DNA of 64,000 bases from AC-51 sp963749895 (GTDB lineage: Bacteria; Actinomycetota; UBA4738; HRBIN12), in NCBI GenBank assembly GCA_963749895.1, contig CAVVOG010000001.1, positions 1,071,535-1,135,534 of the forward strand, written 5' to 3'. The notes under the pieces were generated by a model. It saw only the letters and a list, made by a program, of their open reading frames with translations. It was not told the origin of the DNA and did no database searches. Shown piece after piece: positions 1 through 9,193 of the stretch; the stretch's first letter is position 1, and each line of letters begins with the position of its first letter. The translations under genes and the position numbers were made by a program.

Positions 1-216
1 GTGGATCCTGTCCTTGACGGTCTTCGGCTCGGGGACCCTCTGGAACCGCAGCACGGGGGATCCGTCGGTCCCGGCGAGATCGATGTACTGCACGGGATCG
101 CCGCCGCGCCACTCCTCGACGGTCCCGAAGACCGAGGCCCAGAAGGCCGCCAGGCGCTCGGGGTCGTGGCAGTCGATCGTCACCGAGTCGAGTCGAGCGA
201 TCCGATCCTCGTTCAT
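1..216 (-). CDS. VOC (glyoxalase-like) family protein, N-terminal part
   Basis: This is the first 72 codons of a minus-strand gene that runs off the window. The protein starts MNEDRIARLDSVTIDC, then has HDPERLAAFW and a stretch with VLRFQRVPEPK. This is the usual first beta-alpha-beta module of vicinal-oxygen-chelate proteins. Its ATG overlaps the stop of the upstream FAD oxidoreductase as ATGA, so the two are probably cotranscribed. The substrate cannot be told. The C-terminal half, with the remaining metal ligands, is outside the window. Confidence 0.8.
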   Translation of the reverse strand, partial: MNEDRIARLDSVTIDCHDPERLAAFWASVFGTVEEWRGGDPVQYIDLAGTDGSPVLRFQRVPEPKTVKDRIH

Positions 217-1852
217 CGACCTCGTCCCCGCCTCCGTGGGCGGTCTCGCTTGCGATCCCTGACGATCTCGCGGACGACGTGATGGCCGGGGAGCCCGGTC
301 ACGCCACCGCCGGCGTGCGTGGCGGAGGACGCCTGATAGAGCCCGCGGATCGGCGTGCGGTAGTCGGCGTAACCGGGCGCGGGCCGCATGTGGAACAGCT
401 GGTCCGTGGACAGCTCACCGTGGAAGATGTTGCCGCCGATCAGGCCCCACTCGTTCTCCATCTGCCACGGCCCGATGACCTGGCGGCCCACGATCGCGTC
501 CTTGAGGCCCGGCATGAAGTCGTCGTGGATGTCCACGAGTCGGTCCGCGTACGCCTCGAGCTCGTCCTGGTTGCGCTCCTGCGCCCACTCGTGCGGCACC
601 CACTGCGTGAACATCGACATCACGTGCATGCCCTCCGGCGCGAGCGTCGGGTCGTAGTAGCTCGGGATGCAGGTCTCCGAGAAGGGCGCGGTGGAGGCCT
701 TCCCGTCCCTCGCCTCCTCGAACGCCTTCTCGAGGTACCGGATGGTGGGGGAGACCATGATCGAGGAGCCGGCGATCTCCGGATCCTCACCGCTCGGGTC
801 GTCGCGGAAGGCAGGCATGCGCGAGAGCGCCAGGTTGACCTTGACGGTCCCGCTGCGCGTCTTCCAGTTCTCGATGTCGCGGACGAACTCGCCGGGCAGG
901 TCCTGCCTGGCGATCTGCTCCAGGAACGTGATCTTCGGGTGGCAGGCCGAGATGACCAGCGTGCTCGGTACTCCTCGCCCGCCGCGGTCACCACGCCGCG
1001 CGCCGCGCCGGCCTCGACCAGGATGCGCTCGACCCGACTCCCGACCCGGATCTCGGCGCCGAAGGACTCCGCGCTCGACTGCAGCGCGCCGGCCACGGCT
1101 CCCATGCCGCCGATCGGGTATCCCCACTCCGAGAGGTTGCCGTCGCCGAGGTCGCCGACGGCGTGGTGCAGCAAGACGTAGGCGGTTCCCGGCTCCTCGG
1201 GTCCGGCCCACGTGCCGATGATGCCGTTGGTCGCGATGAGCGCCTTGAGCTCCGTGGACTCGAACCATTCGTCGAGCAGGTCCGCAGCGCTCATGGTGAA
1301 GAGCTTGGTGATGTCGGCGGCGAGGCGGGAGCTCATGCCGGACCGATGCCGCAGGGCGAAGCGGACCTGGTCCGCGAGATCCCCTGGTGCGACCGATCCG
1401 AGCTCGGGCGGAGTCTCCATCAGGAGCGGGCCGAGGAAGTCCGCACTGCGTGCGAGCCAGGCCGACCAGTCCTCGTGGGCGTCGGCATCCGTTTCCGAGA
1501 AGTGGGACAGGGTCTCGCGGAACCGACCGCCCTTCCCCTCGTCATCGCGGATACCGCCCGACCCGGGTTGGGGGGCGTAGGAGCCTCCCATGGGCACGAC
1601 CCGGTACCCGAAGGCCTCGAGACGCAGGTCGCGGACGATCGACGGCGGCATGAGGCTCATCACGTAGGAGAGCGTCGTGACCTTGACGTCGGGGTGCTCC
1701 GGGAACGGGGAGGAGGTGTCGGCGGCGCCACCCGTCTTGTCACGGGATTCGAGCACCACGACCCTCGCCCCTATCTTGGCGAGGTACGCAGCGGCGACGA
1801 GCCCATTGTGACCTCCGCCGACGACGATCACGTCGTACCGATCCGTAGCCAT
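213..1852 (-). pseudogene. Phytoene-desaturase-like FAD-dependent oxidoreductase, frameshifted
   Basis: The N-terminal part has the dinucleotide-binding motif VIVVGGGHNGLVAA near residue 10 and ESRDKTGGAAD just after it, typical of the CrtI/PYROXD2-like family. Near position 960 the reading frame changes. Before it the protein ends GEEYRA, and in the next frame it resumes with TLVISACHPK and continues to a family-like C-terminus (GLYQASSATHAGGGVTGLPG). One base indel would restore about 545 residues. The ATG at 1852 has GGGAGGA six bases upstream; a TTG one codon earlier is too close to it. The gene may be intact in the organism if the indel is a consensus error. Substrate unknown. Confidence 0.8.
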
Positions 1853-1908
1853 CAACGGTCCTCCCTCGTGCTCGGCGAAGACTGTCCGTCGCCACCCTAC
1901 CGGTCATC

Positions 1909-2541
1909 GTGGATCGTCCGCGGTCCGGATCCGAAGGGGCCTCCGACCTGCCGTGGGAGGTCCACCAGGAACGCCGACACCGCGTTCTCAGGGGAGTCCC
2001 GAGATTCGATGCTTTCGTGTTCGTACCGCAGCCGGAAGGGGGCCCTTACGAGGTGGTCGCGTACGGTACCGACGGCGAGGTCCTGTTCTCGTCGCTCCCT
2101 CCGCTCACCGACACGGAGCGGATCGGGACGGTCCAAGCGTTCGGGACGACGTGGGACGTGAAGCTCTCGACGGCGGCGGACGGCTACTGGGCGGCGCCGT
2201 GCATCGAACCCGCGGCGACGAGCACGCTCGAGCCGTGTGAACGCGGGTGGGGCGACGGTTCGCTCGTGCAGGCGTTCGAAGCGCCCGTGCCCGCCGTGTT
2301 CGTCACGAACTACCAAGGCGTGGACGCGGTCGACGTCCTGACCGACGACGGCCGGCGGTACCCGGCGGTGATGGTCGCGACCAGCGATGGCGGGTCCGTC
2401 GCCGTGGTCGCGCTCGAGGGGGCGGGCGAGGGCAGGTTCATCTACCGGTACGACGGCAAGGTCGACGAGAGCCGTCGGGGGGTCGTCGAGTGGTCCGACG
2501 TCGGCCAGGTCATCGGGGAGCTTCGCATCGTAGGACCGTGA
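1909..2541 (+). CDS. Hypothetical protein, probably 5'-truncated
   Basis: From about position 2005 the frame shows good G/C third-position bias and a natural composition (FDAFVFVPQPEGG, VVAYGTDGEVLFSSLPP). The first 30 or so residues after the nominal ATG are rich in Arg and look non-coding, and no ribosome-binding site precedes it. I recognise no family. It has no signal peptide or membrane segment as it stands. The sequence suggests a remnant whose 5' end was lost, lying divergently from the FAD oxidoreductase. The ATG at 1909 is only the first available start. Confidence 0.45.
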   Translation: MDRPRSGSEGASDLPWEVHQERRHRVLRGVPRFDAFVFVPQPEGGPYEVVAYGTDGEVLFSSLPPLTDTERIGTVQAFGTTWDVKLSTAADGYWAAPCIEPAATSTLEPCERGWGDGSLVQAFEAPVPAVFVTNYQGVDAVDVLTDDGRRYPAVMVATSDGGSVAVVALEGAGEGRFIYRYDGKVDESRRGVVEWSDVGQVIGELRIVGP

Positions 2542-2673
2542 CCGATCGTGAGGCGCAATCAGGCACGGATCGGAGGAGAACATGTGGCGACGCCGTCGAG
2601 CTGCCCTCGGAGCAGTCGAGGATCTCCCACCGGTGAAGAGGGGTACCTCCCATGAAGTGGGCGGACCCGACTC

Positions 2674-2797
2674 CATGGGCTCACCCCTCCGGATGATCGC
2701 TGTCGCCGTCGTGGCCCTCATCGTCGTCGGATGTGGAACGAACGACGACTCCTCAACCGCGCCGGACAGGACGCTCGAGCCGCACCACTCGGCGTAG
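2674..2797 (+). pseudogene. Lipoprotein N-terminal fragment
   Basis: A short frame starting MGSPLRMIAVAVVALIVVGC carries a clear bacterial lipobox (VVGC) followed by a polar linker, then stops about 20 residues after the cysteine. It reads like the signal peptide of a lipoprotein whose mature domain is missing. An in-frame ATG at 2582 has a better ribosome-binding site (GGAGGAG), but its protein product before residue 31 is Arg-rich and unconvincing. It ends just before the convergent DUF3179 gene. Confidence 0.35.
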
Positions 2798-2880
2798 AAG
2801 TCGACGACGATCGGACCGGGACGGGTCGTGAGTCACGATCGAACGTCTCGGCGACGGCGCCGTCCATGACCGGCATCGAT

Positions 2881-4191
2881 CTACCCCTGCCCGTACACGC
2901 TCGTCTCGGGGTGGAAGGCCGCCCAGTCGAACCAGAAGCTGTCGATCGCGACCCCGACCTCGAGCTGGGTGCCCGCCATCGGCCCCTCGACCCCGTGCCC
3001 GGTGATCGCCCAGCGCGTGCCGGTCTCGGCGTCGACGATGTCGCCGCCCCGGACCTCGAAGCTGAGCCGCTGCCCGTCGGCGACGGGCACGTAGGCGGCG
3101 GCCGCACCGATGTCGGCGGACTCCGAGATCGTGCCCGCGTCGAGGGCCGAGGCGGTGCCCTCCTGCCAGAACACGACCAGTCGCTGACCGCCGAACGTCC
3201 CCTGGACGACCGCGCTCCCAGCGTCGGCCTGCCGCGCCAGCTCGGAGTACGGGAACGCGATCACGTCGTCGTCGCCCGCGATCCCGAGGACGTGTTCGGT
3301 CGCGGGGAGCCGCGGGTCGACCTCGCCCCGGAACAGGAACGGATCGTCGGTGTCCTCGTAGCCGACGTAGGGGTTCGAGCCGTAGTCGCGCCGGTGCCCC
3401 GTGTCCTGCGACAGCACGAGGCCCTCGGGGTGCGCCTCGAACCAGTCGGCCCACGACAGGATCCGGGCCGGGACGAAGTCGAGCTCGGTGCCCGTGAGCG
3501 GGCCCATCACCGCCTGGCCCGTGGCCTGCGGCCAGTACGACTCGGTCTGCCGGTCGTACATCACGAGGTTCGAGTTGTAGAGCTTGCCGCTGGTGCCGAA
3601 GTCGAGCAGCTCGCCGTCGATCGTCGGACGTTCGAAGGCGATGCCCGTGTTGCACAGGGGGCAGTAGGTGACGACGACGGGGGTCCCGTCGAAGTCGTCG
3701 TTCACGATCTCGTGCCACATCAAGATCCGGATCGGGTACGCCTTCGCGACCCCGTCGACCTCGACCGCGATCACCGGTTCGGGGGGTTCGAGGAAGTCGA
3801 CCTGCGCCGGCTCGAGGAACGTCGGCTCGTCGATCGGCGGGATCCCGTCGGGCGGGGGGCCGCCCGAGATGATCTCGTCGGGGTCGATCAGCGGCGCAGG
3901 CCCGTCCTGCGGCTCCTGGTCGTCCGTGGCCGACGGGGTGGCGCCGGTGGACGACGCCACCGTGGGGTCGTCGATGTCGCTCGACGTGCACGCGGCGGCG
4001 AGGAGCGCCAAGCCGATCGCCGCGGCCGCGATCCTCGTCGTCCTTGCCGGGGCCTCCTGCCTCGAGCGCTCGCGGGCTCCGGCCCTCCCTTGGAGGACGC
4101 GCGTGGCCTTCGGTCGACCCCCGCTGGTGGCTCCTCCCCGGCGGGGCCCTCGGCCACGTTCGTCTGGGTCCACCTGGTCGATCCCGCCCAC
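2881..4191 (-). CDS. DUF3179 domain lipoprotein
   Basis: About 436 residues from a GTG start. The leader ends IAAAAIGLALLAAAC, a lipobox, but lies about 50 residues in, so the true start may be downstream of the GTG; I found no better one in frame. The conserved DUF3179 segment VVVTYCPLCNTGIAF is near residue 180, with the supporting MWHEIVND and YNSNLVMYDR motifs. DUF3179 proteins have no proven function. The gene follows the TlpA-like gene by four bases, so they form an operon. A surface-anchored partner of a thiol oxidoreductase is a reasonable guess given the CxxC motif. Confidence 0.85.
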   Translation of the reverse strand: MGGIDQVDPDERGRGPRRGGATSGGRPKATRVLQGRAGARERSRQEAPARTTRIAAAAIGLALLAAACTSSDIDDPTVASSTGATPSATDDQEPQDGPAPLIDPDEIISGGPPPDGIPPIDEPTFLEPAQVDFLEPPEPVIAVEVDGVAKAYPIRILMWHEIVNDDFDGTPVVVTYCPLCNTGIAFERPTIDGELLDFGTSGKLYNSNLVMYDRQTESYWPQATGQAVMGPLTGTELDFVPARILSWADWFEAHPEGLVLSQDTGHRRDYGSNPYVGYEDTDDPFLFRGEVDPRLPATEHVLGIAGDDDVIAFPYSELARQADAGSAVVQGTFGGQRLVVFWQEGTASALDAGTISESADIGAAAAYVPVADGQRLSFEVRGGDIVDAETGTRWAITGHGVEGPMAGTQLEVGVAIDSFWFDWAAFHPETSVYGQG

Positions 4192-4195
4192 GGGG

Positions 4196-4810
4196 TCACA
4201 CCACCCCCAGCTCGTCGGCGATCAGCCCGCGGAGCGTGTCGGCGTCGAGTCCGCCGACCCACACCTCGGCCACCTCGCCGCCGGGCCGGACGAGGATCGT
4301 CGTCGGCATCCCGACCCCGCCGGCGGCGTTGAAGAAGACCCCGTTGCGATCGATCGCGGTTGGGTAGGTGATCCCCGTCTGCAGGGCGAGCTCGATGCTG
4401 GCCTCGGCGGGATCGGCCTGGGAGACGCCGAGGAACCCGACGCGCCCCGCCAACTCCTGATGCACCTGCTCGAAGTCGGGCATCTCGGCGATGCAGTTCG
4501 GGCACCAGGAGGCGAAGAAGTTGATCACCAGCGGCCTGTCAGAGAACGAGGTGTACGACACCGTCCCGTCACCCTCGAGGGTGGGCAGCTCGAGGCGTTC
4601 GAGCCGGCCGCCCGGGCGGACGTCGCCGGCGACCTCGACGCCGGCCGACGCACCGCCGACCAGCCACGCGCCGACGAGGACCGCGACCATGAACACCCTC
4701 GCGAGGATGCCGACCGTCCTGGCGTGCGCCGCTCGCCGTGCCCCCGTCTGCCGTCTGGCCCGCTCCTCGCGTGCCTGTGCCTGCCGCTGCCGCTTCGTCG
4801 TCGCCGTCAT
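4196..4810 (-). CDS. TlpA/ResA-like thioredoxin-fold protein, membrane-anchored
   Basis: 204 residues from ATG 4810, which has AGAGGA upstream; longer frames add an unlikely N-terminus. A basic N-terminus is followed by one membrane segment (GILARVFMVAVLVGAWLVGG), so the thioredoxin domain faces outward. The active site is FFASWCPNCIAEMP and the cis-proline region is GVGMPTTILV. The likely role is extracytoplasmic thiol-disulfide exchange, for example haem or cytochrome maturation, though no cytochrome genes are adjacent. The DUF3179 lipoprotein gene follows after four bases. Confidence 0.9.
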   Translation of the reverse strand: MTATTKRQRQAQAREERARRQTGARRAAHARTVGILARVFMVAVLVGAWLVGGASAGVEVAGDVRPGGRLERLELPTLEGDGTVSYTSFSDRPLVINFFASWCPNCIAEMPDFEQVHQELAGRVGFLGVSQADPAEASIELALQTGITYPTAIDRNGVFFNAAGGVGMPTTILVRPGGEVAEVWVGGLDADTLRGLIADELGVV

Positions 4811-4984
4811 CGCTCCGGGTCCTCTCGCCTGGCCGTCTCCCTGGGACCTCCACCTCTGGATGGACGCACGGACCGTTGCCGCGATTCCCGAGGAGACCCG
4901 CGCGATGGCCCGGGTTCGCACGGGTCGATGGCTGTTCGGCCGGGTAAGGGAATCATCCGCGAGGCTGGAGCGTCCTGTTCAACG

Positions 4985-5518
4985 ATGAGCCGCGACGCCC
5001 CCCACGACGAGTTCCTCCGGGCCACGATGGGCTGCATGGACCTCGTCTACAACCTGGCCCGCCGGATGGCCGTGAGCGCCGAGGACGCGCAGGACCTCGT
5101 GCAGGAGACCTACCTCGCCGCGTTCCGCGCATGGCAGGACGATCGACGCCCCGACACGGTGGAGCCGTGGATCGCGACGATCTGCCTCAACCTCGGGCGT
5201 TCGATGCTCCGGCGGCGCGCTCGCCGGCCGCACGAGGTGCCGATCGAGGACACGATCCTGGTGGTTCCCGACCCTGCCGACCCCGAGCGCGAGGCGATCG
5301 CCGCGCTCGACCGCGAGGCCCTGCACGAGGCGATGTGGCATCTCCCCGAGGAGCAGTCCACGGCGCTGACACTGGTGGACCTCGGAGGCCTCAGCACCGC
5401 CGAGGCGGCACGCGTGATGGGGACCCCGCGCGGCACCGTGCTGTCGCGGCTCCACCGTGGCCGCCGCGCGCTCGCGCTCCTGCTGGACGACACGATCCCC
5501 GAACGGGAGGTGACCTGA
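4985..5518 (+). CDS. ECF-type RNA polymerase sigma factor
   Basis: 177 residues. The sigma-2 region has SAEDAQDLVQETYLAAFRAW near residue 35 and the sigma-4 helix-turn-helix runs GLSTAEAARVMGTPRGTVLSRL near residue 140. No extra C-terminal domain is visible. The next gene starts two bases after the stop and encodes a short zinc-finger-like protein, so this is a standard sigma/anti-sigma pair. The target regulon is unknown. The TlpA-DUF3179 operon is divergent from it with about 170 bp between starts and is a plausible target. Confidence 0.92.
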   Translation: MSRDAPHDEFLRATMGCMDLVYNLARRMAVSAEDAQDLVQETYLAAFRAWQDDRRPDTVEPWIATICLNLGRSMLRRRARRPHEVPIEDTILVVPDPADPEREAIAALDREALHEAMWHLPEEQSTALTLVDLGGLSTAEAARVMGTPRGTVLSRLHRGRRALALLLDDTIPEREVT

Positions 5519-5519
5519 G

Positions 5520-5840
5520 ATGCGCCGTCGTCGGACCGATCCCGCCATCGACATCCGGGAGGCCCACGATCCGGAGGTGAACGCCTCCTTGTACGTGTCG
5601 GGCGAGCTGCCGAGGAGGGTGCTCCGGTGGTTCGAGCAGCACCTCTTGGAGTGCGACGACTGCTGGCGCGAGGTCTGGCTCGCGCGCCGGGGCCGCCTGA
5701 TCGCGGAGCACGCACGCGAGCTGGCGCCGGCGACCCTGCGGGATTCGGTGCGCGGCGCCGTCCAGCTCTCGGCGGCGGACGACGCGAGCCGGCACCGCCC
5801 CTCCCGGCGTCGGCGTCGGCGTCGGCGTCGGAACGGATGA
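5520..5840 (+). CDS. Anti-sigma factor, zinc-finger (zf-HC2-like)
   Basis: 106 residues, translationally coupled to the sigma factor, with GGGAGG upstream. The central HLLECDDCWREVW segment gives the His-x3-Cys-x2-Cys arrangement of ZAS-type anti-sigma factors. There is no membrane segment, so it is a soluble form. The last 12 residues are an Arg run (nine in a row) encoded by a hexanucleotide tandem repeat at about 5807-5832. That repeat is prone to slippage, so the natural C-terminus is uncertain. Confidence 0.8.
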   Translation: MRRRRTDPAIDIREAHDPEVNASLYVSGELPRRVLRWFEQHLLECDDCWREVWLARRGRLIAEHARELAPATLRDSVRGAVQLSAADDASRHRPSRRRRRRRRRNG

Positions 5841-5895
5841 CGGAACCGGCACCTGACGAGGCGGCTCGACCTCGGTCGGCCCAGGCGGACCCGGG

Positions 5896-7128
5896 CTACT
5901 CCTCGGCGAGGTACGTGAAGTCCTCCGGGAACGTCACCGACGCCTTCCACCACGCGTCGGTCTCGTCCGCGTCCATCTGGGAGAAGTCGGGAGCGTCCCA
6001 GATGAAGGCGCGCTCCATCTGCGCGGCCAGCGCCGCGAGCCGGGCGGCGCCTTCGTGCTCGGCGCGGCTCCACCGCTCGAGCGCGTCGTCGACGTTGCCG
6101 GGCTCGTCGAGGGCACGGGCGAGGTCGATCGCGTTGTTCACGGCCTTGAACACCCCGCTGCCGGTGAAGGGCTGGACGACGGCGCCCGCGTCACCGACCA
6201 GGCACATCCGGCCTCGACGGTAGGCGGGCGGTTCGACCGTGTAGATCGCCTGCGAGAACGTGTCGTCGCTGCCCTCGACGATGCCCCCGTAGTACGGGGC
6301 CAGGTGCTCCCTCATCAGATCCTTCAGCCGACGCTCCTCCTCCGGGCGCATCTGTCCGGGGGCGATCGACCCCGATCGCTCTACGCCGTCGCGCCCGGTG
6401 AGGTGCGCGGGCAGTCCCGCCGGGTCCACCGGGATGTAGCAGGCCCAGTTGACGAGCCGACGACCTTCGTCGGTCTCGCCGTCACGGCCCGGCACGAGGT
6501 AGAAGACCGCGGTGCCGGGGAGCCCCTTGTACGTGGTCCGGACGATCGTCCCGTGCAGGGGCTCGGGATCGTCGAGCGAGGACTCCGGCAGGACCCCGCG
6601 CCACAGCACGTAGCCGCGGTACTCGAGGTCGGTCTGCGGGAACATCACGCGCCGACCGAGCGACCGGTAGCCGTCGGCGAACACGACGAGGTCGAACCGG
6701 TCCTGGGTCTCGTCGGCGAACGTGAGCCGGACGCCGTCGTCGTCGCCGACGGCGTCGGCCACCATCAGCCCCGTCCGGATCCGCTCGTCCGGGACGCGAC
6801 CACGCAGGGCTCTCCACACACCGCTCCAGTGGAACCCCACCAGGTTGGTCGGGAAGGTGAGGGCGACATGCCCGAGCCGCTCGTCCGCGGTGCGCCGGCC
6901 CACGAAGTGGTGCGCCGTCATCGGGATGCGCGGGGTCGCCTCGTCGAAGAGGTCACGGTCGATCAGCAGCTGGACCGTCGGCTCCGGTGAGCCGATCCCG
7001 GCGCCGCGTCCGACGAGCTCACCGGACTCCCGTTCGAACACCGTCACGTCGTGGCCGCCACGGCCGAGCTCGATCGCCGCGGCGCACCCCGCGATCGATC
7101 CGCCGACGATCCCGACCCGAAGCCCCAT
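5896..7128 (-). CDS. FAD-dependent monooxygenase (PHBH fold)
   Basis: 410 residues, an intact class A flavoprotein. It has the N-terminal RVGIVGGSIAGCAAAIEL dinucleotide fold, an FVGRR element after residue 70, and the C-terminal FAD ribityl motif MCLVGDAGAVVQPFTGSG near residue 315. Sequence style resembles 2,6-dihydroxypyridine 3-monooxygenase and related aromatic hydroxylases, but the substrate cannot be read from sequence. It is convergent with the anti-sigma gene. The amine oxidase starting 55 bp beyond its own start lies on the same strand. Confidence 0.88.
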   Translation of the reverse strand: MGLRVGIVGGSIAGCAAAIELGRGGHDVTVFERESGELVGRGAGIGSPEPTVQLLIDRDLFDEATPRIPMTAHHFVGRRTADERLGHVALTFPTNLVGFHWSGVWRALRGRVPDERIRTGLMVADAVGDDDGVRLTFADETQDRFDLVVFADGYRSLGRRVMFPQTDLEYRGYVLWRGVLPESSLDDPEPLHGTIVRTTYKGLPGTAVFYLVPGRDGETDEGRRLVNWACYIPVDPAGLPAHLTGRDGVERSGSIAPGQMRPEEERRLKDLMREHLAPYYGGIVEGSDDTFSQAIYTVEPPAYRRGRMCLVGDAGAVVQPFTGSGVFKAVNNAIDLARALDEPGNVDDALERWSRAEHEGAARLAALAAQMERAFIWDAPDFSQMDADETDAWWKASVTFPEDFTYLAEE

Positions 7129-7182
7129 ATCTCGGCCCCCCTCCGACGCGCGCTCGTGCTGGGGGCGAGCCCCCGGGAGCCG

Positions 7183-8610
7183 TCACGATAGTCCAGGTCC
7201 GCGACCGGGGGGAAGCCCGGGCACCCTCCCGAGGCGGACCTGCGGGGCCCCCAGCAGACGCTTGGCCTCGCGGATCCCCGTGCGCATCGCGCCGTCGGCG
7301 AACCCGGCCCTGGCCGAACCGGTGGCCTCGCCCGCGAACAGCAGCCGCCCGTCGATCGGCTCGCCCAGACGGTCGAGATCCTCGCGCGAGGATCCGATGC
7401 GGATGAACGAGTACGCCCCGCGCGAGTACGGGTCGTGCCCCCACCCCGAGCCGACGACGTCGGTCGGGGTCGGAGGGTCGATCCCCGTGGAGGCACGGAC
7501 GAGCGCGAGCACCTCGGCGACGCGATCCGCGAGGGGCCGGCCGAGCACCCGATCCGCGGCGGGACCCATCGCGAAGGCGGCGAGCACCGGGGCGCCCGTG
7601 AAGGCGTGGAGCTCGAAGCACGCGAGCCAGTCCCCGGCGTCGGCGTCGGGGATCACGGCGAACGGCTCGTCGCGGCGCCAGAAGGGCTCGTCGAACCGCA
7701 GGATGACCTTCTCGAACCGCCCGAAGCCCATCCGTTCGATCGCGTCGCGCCGTTCTGCGGGCAGGGCCGGTGCGAACGCGATCGCGGTCGCGTCCTTGAG
7801 CACGCCGAGCGGCACCGTGACGACGACGTGGGAGCCGGTGAGGGGCTCGTCGCGCCCGTGGATCCGGACCGTGACGCCGTCCTCGTCGCGGGCGATCTCG
7901 CGCACCGGCTGCGACGTCCGCACGTCCAGGCCCGCGGCGAGCCCGTCGAGGATCCTCCCGTAGCCGCCGTCGGGGAACTCGCCCAGGGCGCTCCCCTCGA
8001 ACTCCACGGTGTTCGGCGGGAACTCGCGGGCGAGGGCGTCGTCGGGCGGCCACGCGTCCTCGGCGGTCATCAGGGCTCGGAAGAAACGACGGAGCGCGCC
8101 GCGATCCTCGGCCCCTTCGTACCCGGAGAGGAAGCGATCGATCTCGTCGGCGAGCGACCGGGACGCGTCGAGCGTCGCGCGCTCGCGATCGAGCCACTCG
8201 TAGAAGGAGTCGACCGCCGGGATGAGGGGAGCGAGGGCGTCGAGGTTCCCGTCGGCGTCCATCAGGGTCGCGCTGTCGAAGAAGTCCACCGGGGTGCGCG
8301 CGACCCCCAGCAGGTCGGCCAGCGCGCTCATCGGGTTCCCGTCGGGGGTGTGGATCCACGCGCCGCCGAGGTCGACGCGCGACCCACCCAGGTCGACGGT
8401 GTGGAGCCGCCCCCCGATCCGGTCGCGCGCCTCGAGGACCACGACCTCCGCGCCCGCGTGGGTCAGGGCGTTCGCGACCGTGAGCCCCGCGATCCCGGCG
8501 CCGACGACGATCACCCGTCCCACGGGACCGGCCACGCCACCGGGCACCTCCGGTGAGCCGTCGTCGAACGGCCCGACCGCGGCTCCGTCGGTCTTCGAGG
8601 ATGCGCCCAT
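7183..8610 (-). CDS. Flavin-containing amine oxidase family protein
   Basis: 475 residues from ATG 8610. The FAD motif VIVVGAGIAGLTVA is at about residue 33, followed by LEARDRIGGRLHT and the conserved GGAWIH. The C-terminal GRLLFAGEATGSARAGFADGA is the second FAD contact of the monoamine oxidase/polyamine oxidase family. About 30 unstructured residues precede the fold. Substrate unknown. It is followed on the same strand, with about 50 bp between, by the FAD monooxygenase, so two flavoenzymes may act in one catabolic unit. Confidence 0.9.
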   Translation of the reverse strand: MGASSKTDGAAVGPFDDGSPEVPGGVAGPVGRVIVVGAGIAGLTVANALTHAGAEVVVLEARDRIGGRLHTVDLGGSRVDLGGAWIHTPDGNPMSALADLLGVARTPVDFFDSATLMDADGNLDALAPLIPAVDSFYEWLDRERATLDASRSLADEIDRFLSGYEGAEDRGALRRFFRALMTAEDAWPPDDALAREFPPNTVEFEGSALGEFPDGGYGRILDGLAAGLDVRTSQPVREIARDEDGVTVRIHGRDEPLTGSHVVVTVPLGVLKDATAIAFAPALPAERRDAIERMGFGRFEKVILRFDEPFWRRDEPFAVIPDADAGDWLACFELHAFTGAPVLAAFAMGPAADRVLGRPLADRVAEVLALVRASTGIDPPTPTDVVGSGWGHDPYSRGAYSFIRIGSSREDLDRLGEPIDGRLLFAGEATGSARAGFADGAMRTGIREAKRLLGAPQVRLGRVPGLPPGRGPGLS

Positions 8611-8704
8611 GTGGCAGCCTACCTCGGGCTCGAACCCTGGCGGGCTGGGCAGCCCGCACCGGGTGGGGGAGGGTATCTTCGGGTCCGCCGACGGGAGGGG
8701 AACG

Positions 8705-9181
8705 ATGGCTCCGAAGGAACGCCCGCAGGGATCCGCGAAGCGCACGACCACGCGCGGGGCCTCCGATGGGTTCACGGTCGACGAGCGGGCCGCGATGAAG
8801 GCTCGCGCCCAGGAGCTGAAGGCTGAGGCGCGCGCGAACAGGAGCCGGGCCGACGGGGAGCGCGACGTGCTGGCGAAGATCGCCGAGATGCGGGGATCGG
8901 ACCGGGCCATGGCCGAGCGGCTCCACGCGATCGTCACCGCCAACGCGCCGACCCTCTCCCCGAAGACCTGGTACGGGATGCCCGCGTACGCGAAGGACGG
9001 CAAGGTCGTCTGCTTCTTCCAGAGCGCGGAGAAGTTCAACGCGAGGTACGCGACGCTCGGCTTCAGCGACCAGGCGAACCTCGATGCCGGTTCGATGTGG
9101 CCGACCTCGTTCGCGCTGAAGGAGCTGACCGCCGCGGACGAGGCGAAGATCGTTCGGCTCGTGAAGAAGGCCGTGCGGTAG
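8705..9181 (+). CDS. DUF1801 (YdhG-like) protein
   Basis: 158 residues from ATG 8705 with GGGAGGGG upstream. The C-terminal 90 residues carry the DUF1801 pattern: LSPKTWYGMPAYAKDGKVVC, then FFQSAEKFNARYATLGFSD. The family includes the putative frataxin-like iron chaperone YdhG, but a real function is not established. The N-terminal 65 residues are charged and probably helical. The GAP family gene begins 12 bp downstream, so cotranscription is likely. Confidence 0.85.
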   Translation: MAPKERPQGSAKRTTTRGASDGFTVDERAAMKARAQELKAEARANRSRADGERDVLAKIAEMRGSDRAMAERLHAIVTANAPTLSPKTWYGMPAYAKDGKVVCFFQSAEKFNARYATLGFSDQANLDAGSMWPTSFALKELTAADEAKIVRLVKKAVR

Positions 9182-9193
9182 GGGAACCTGCGC

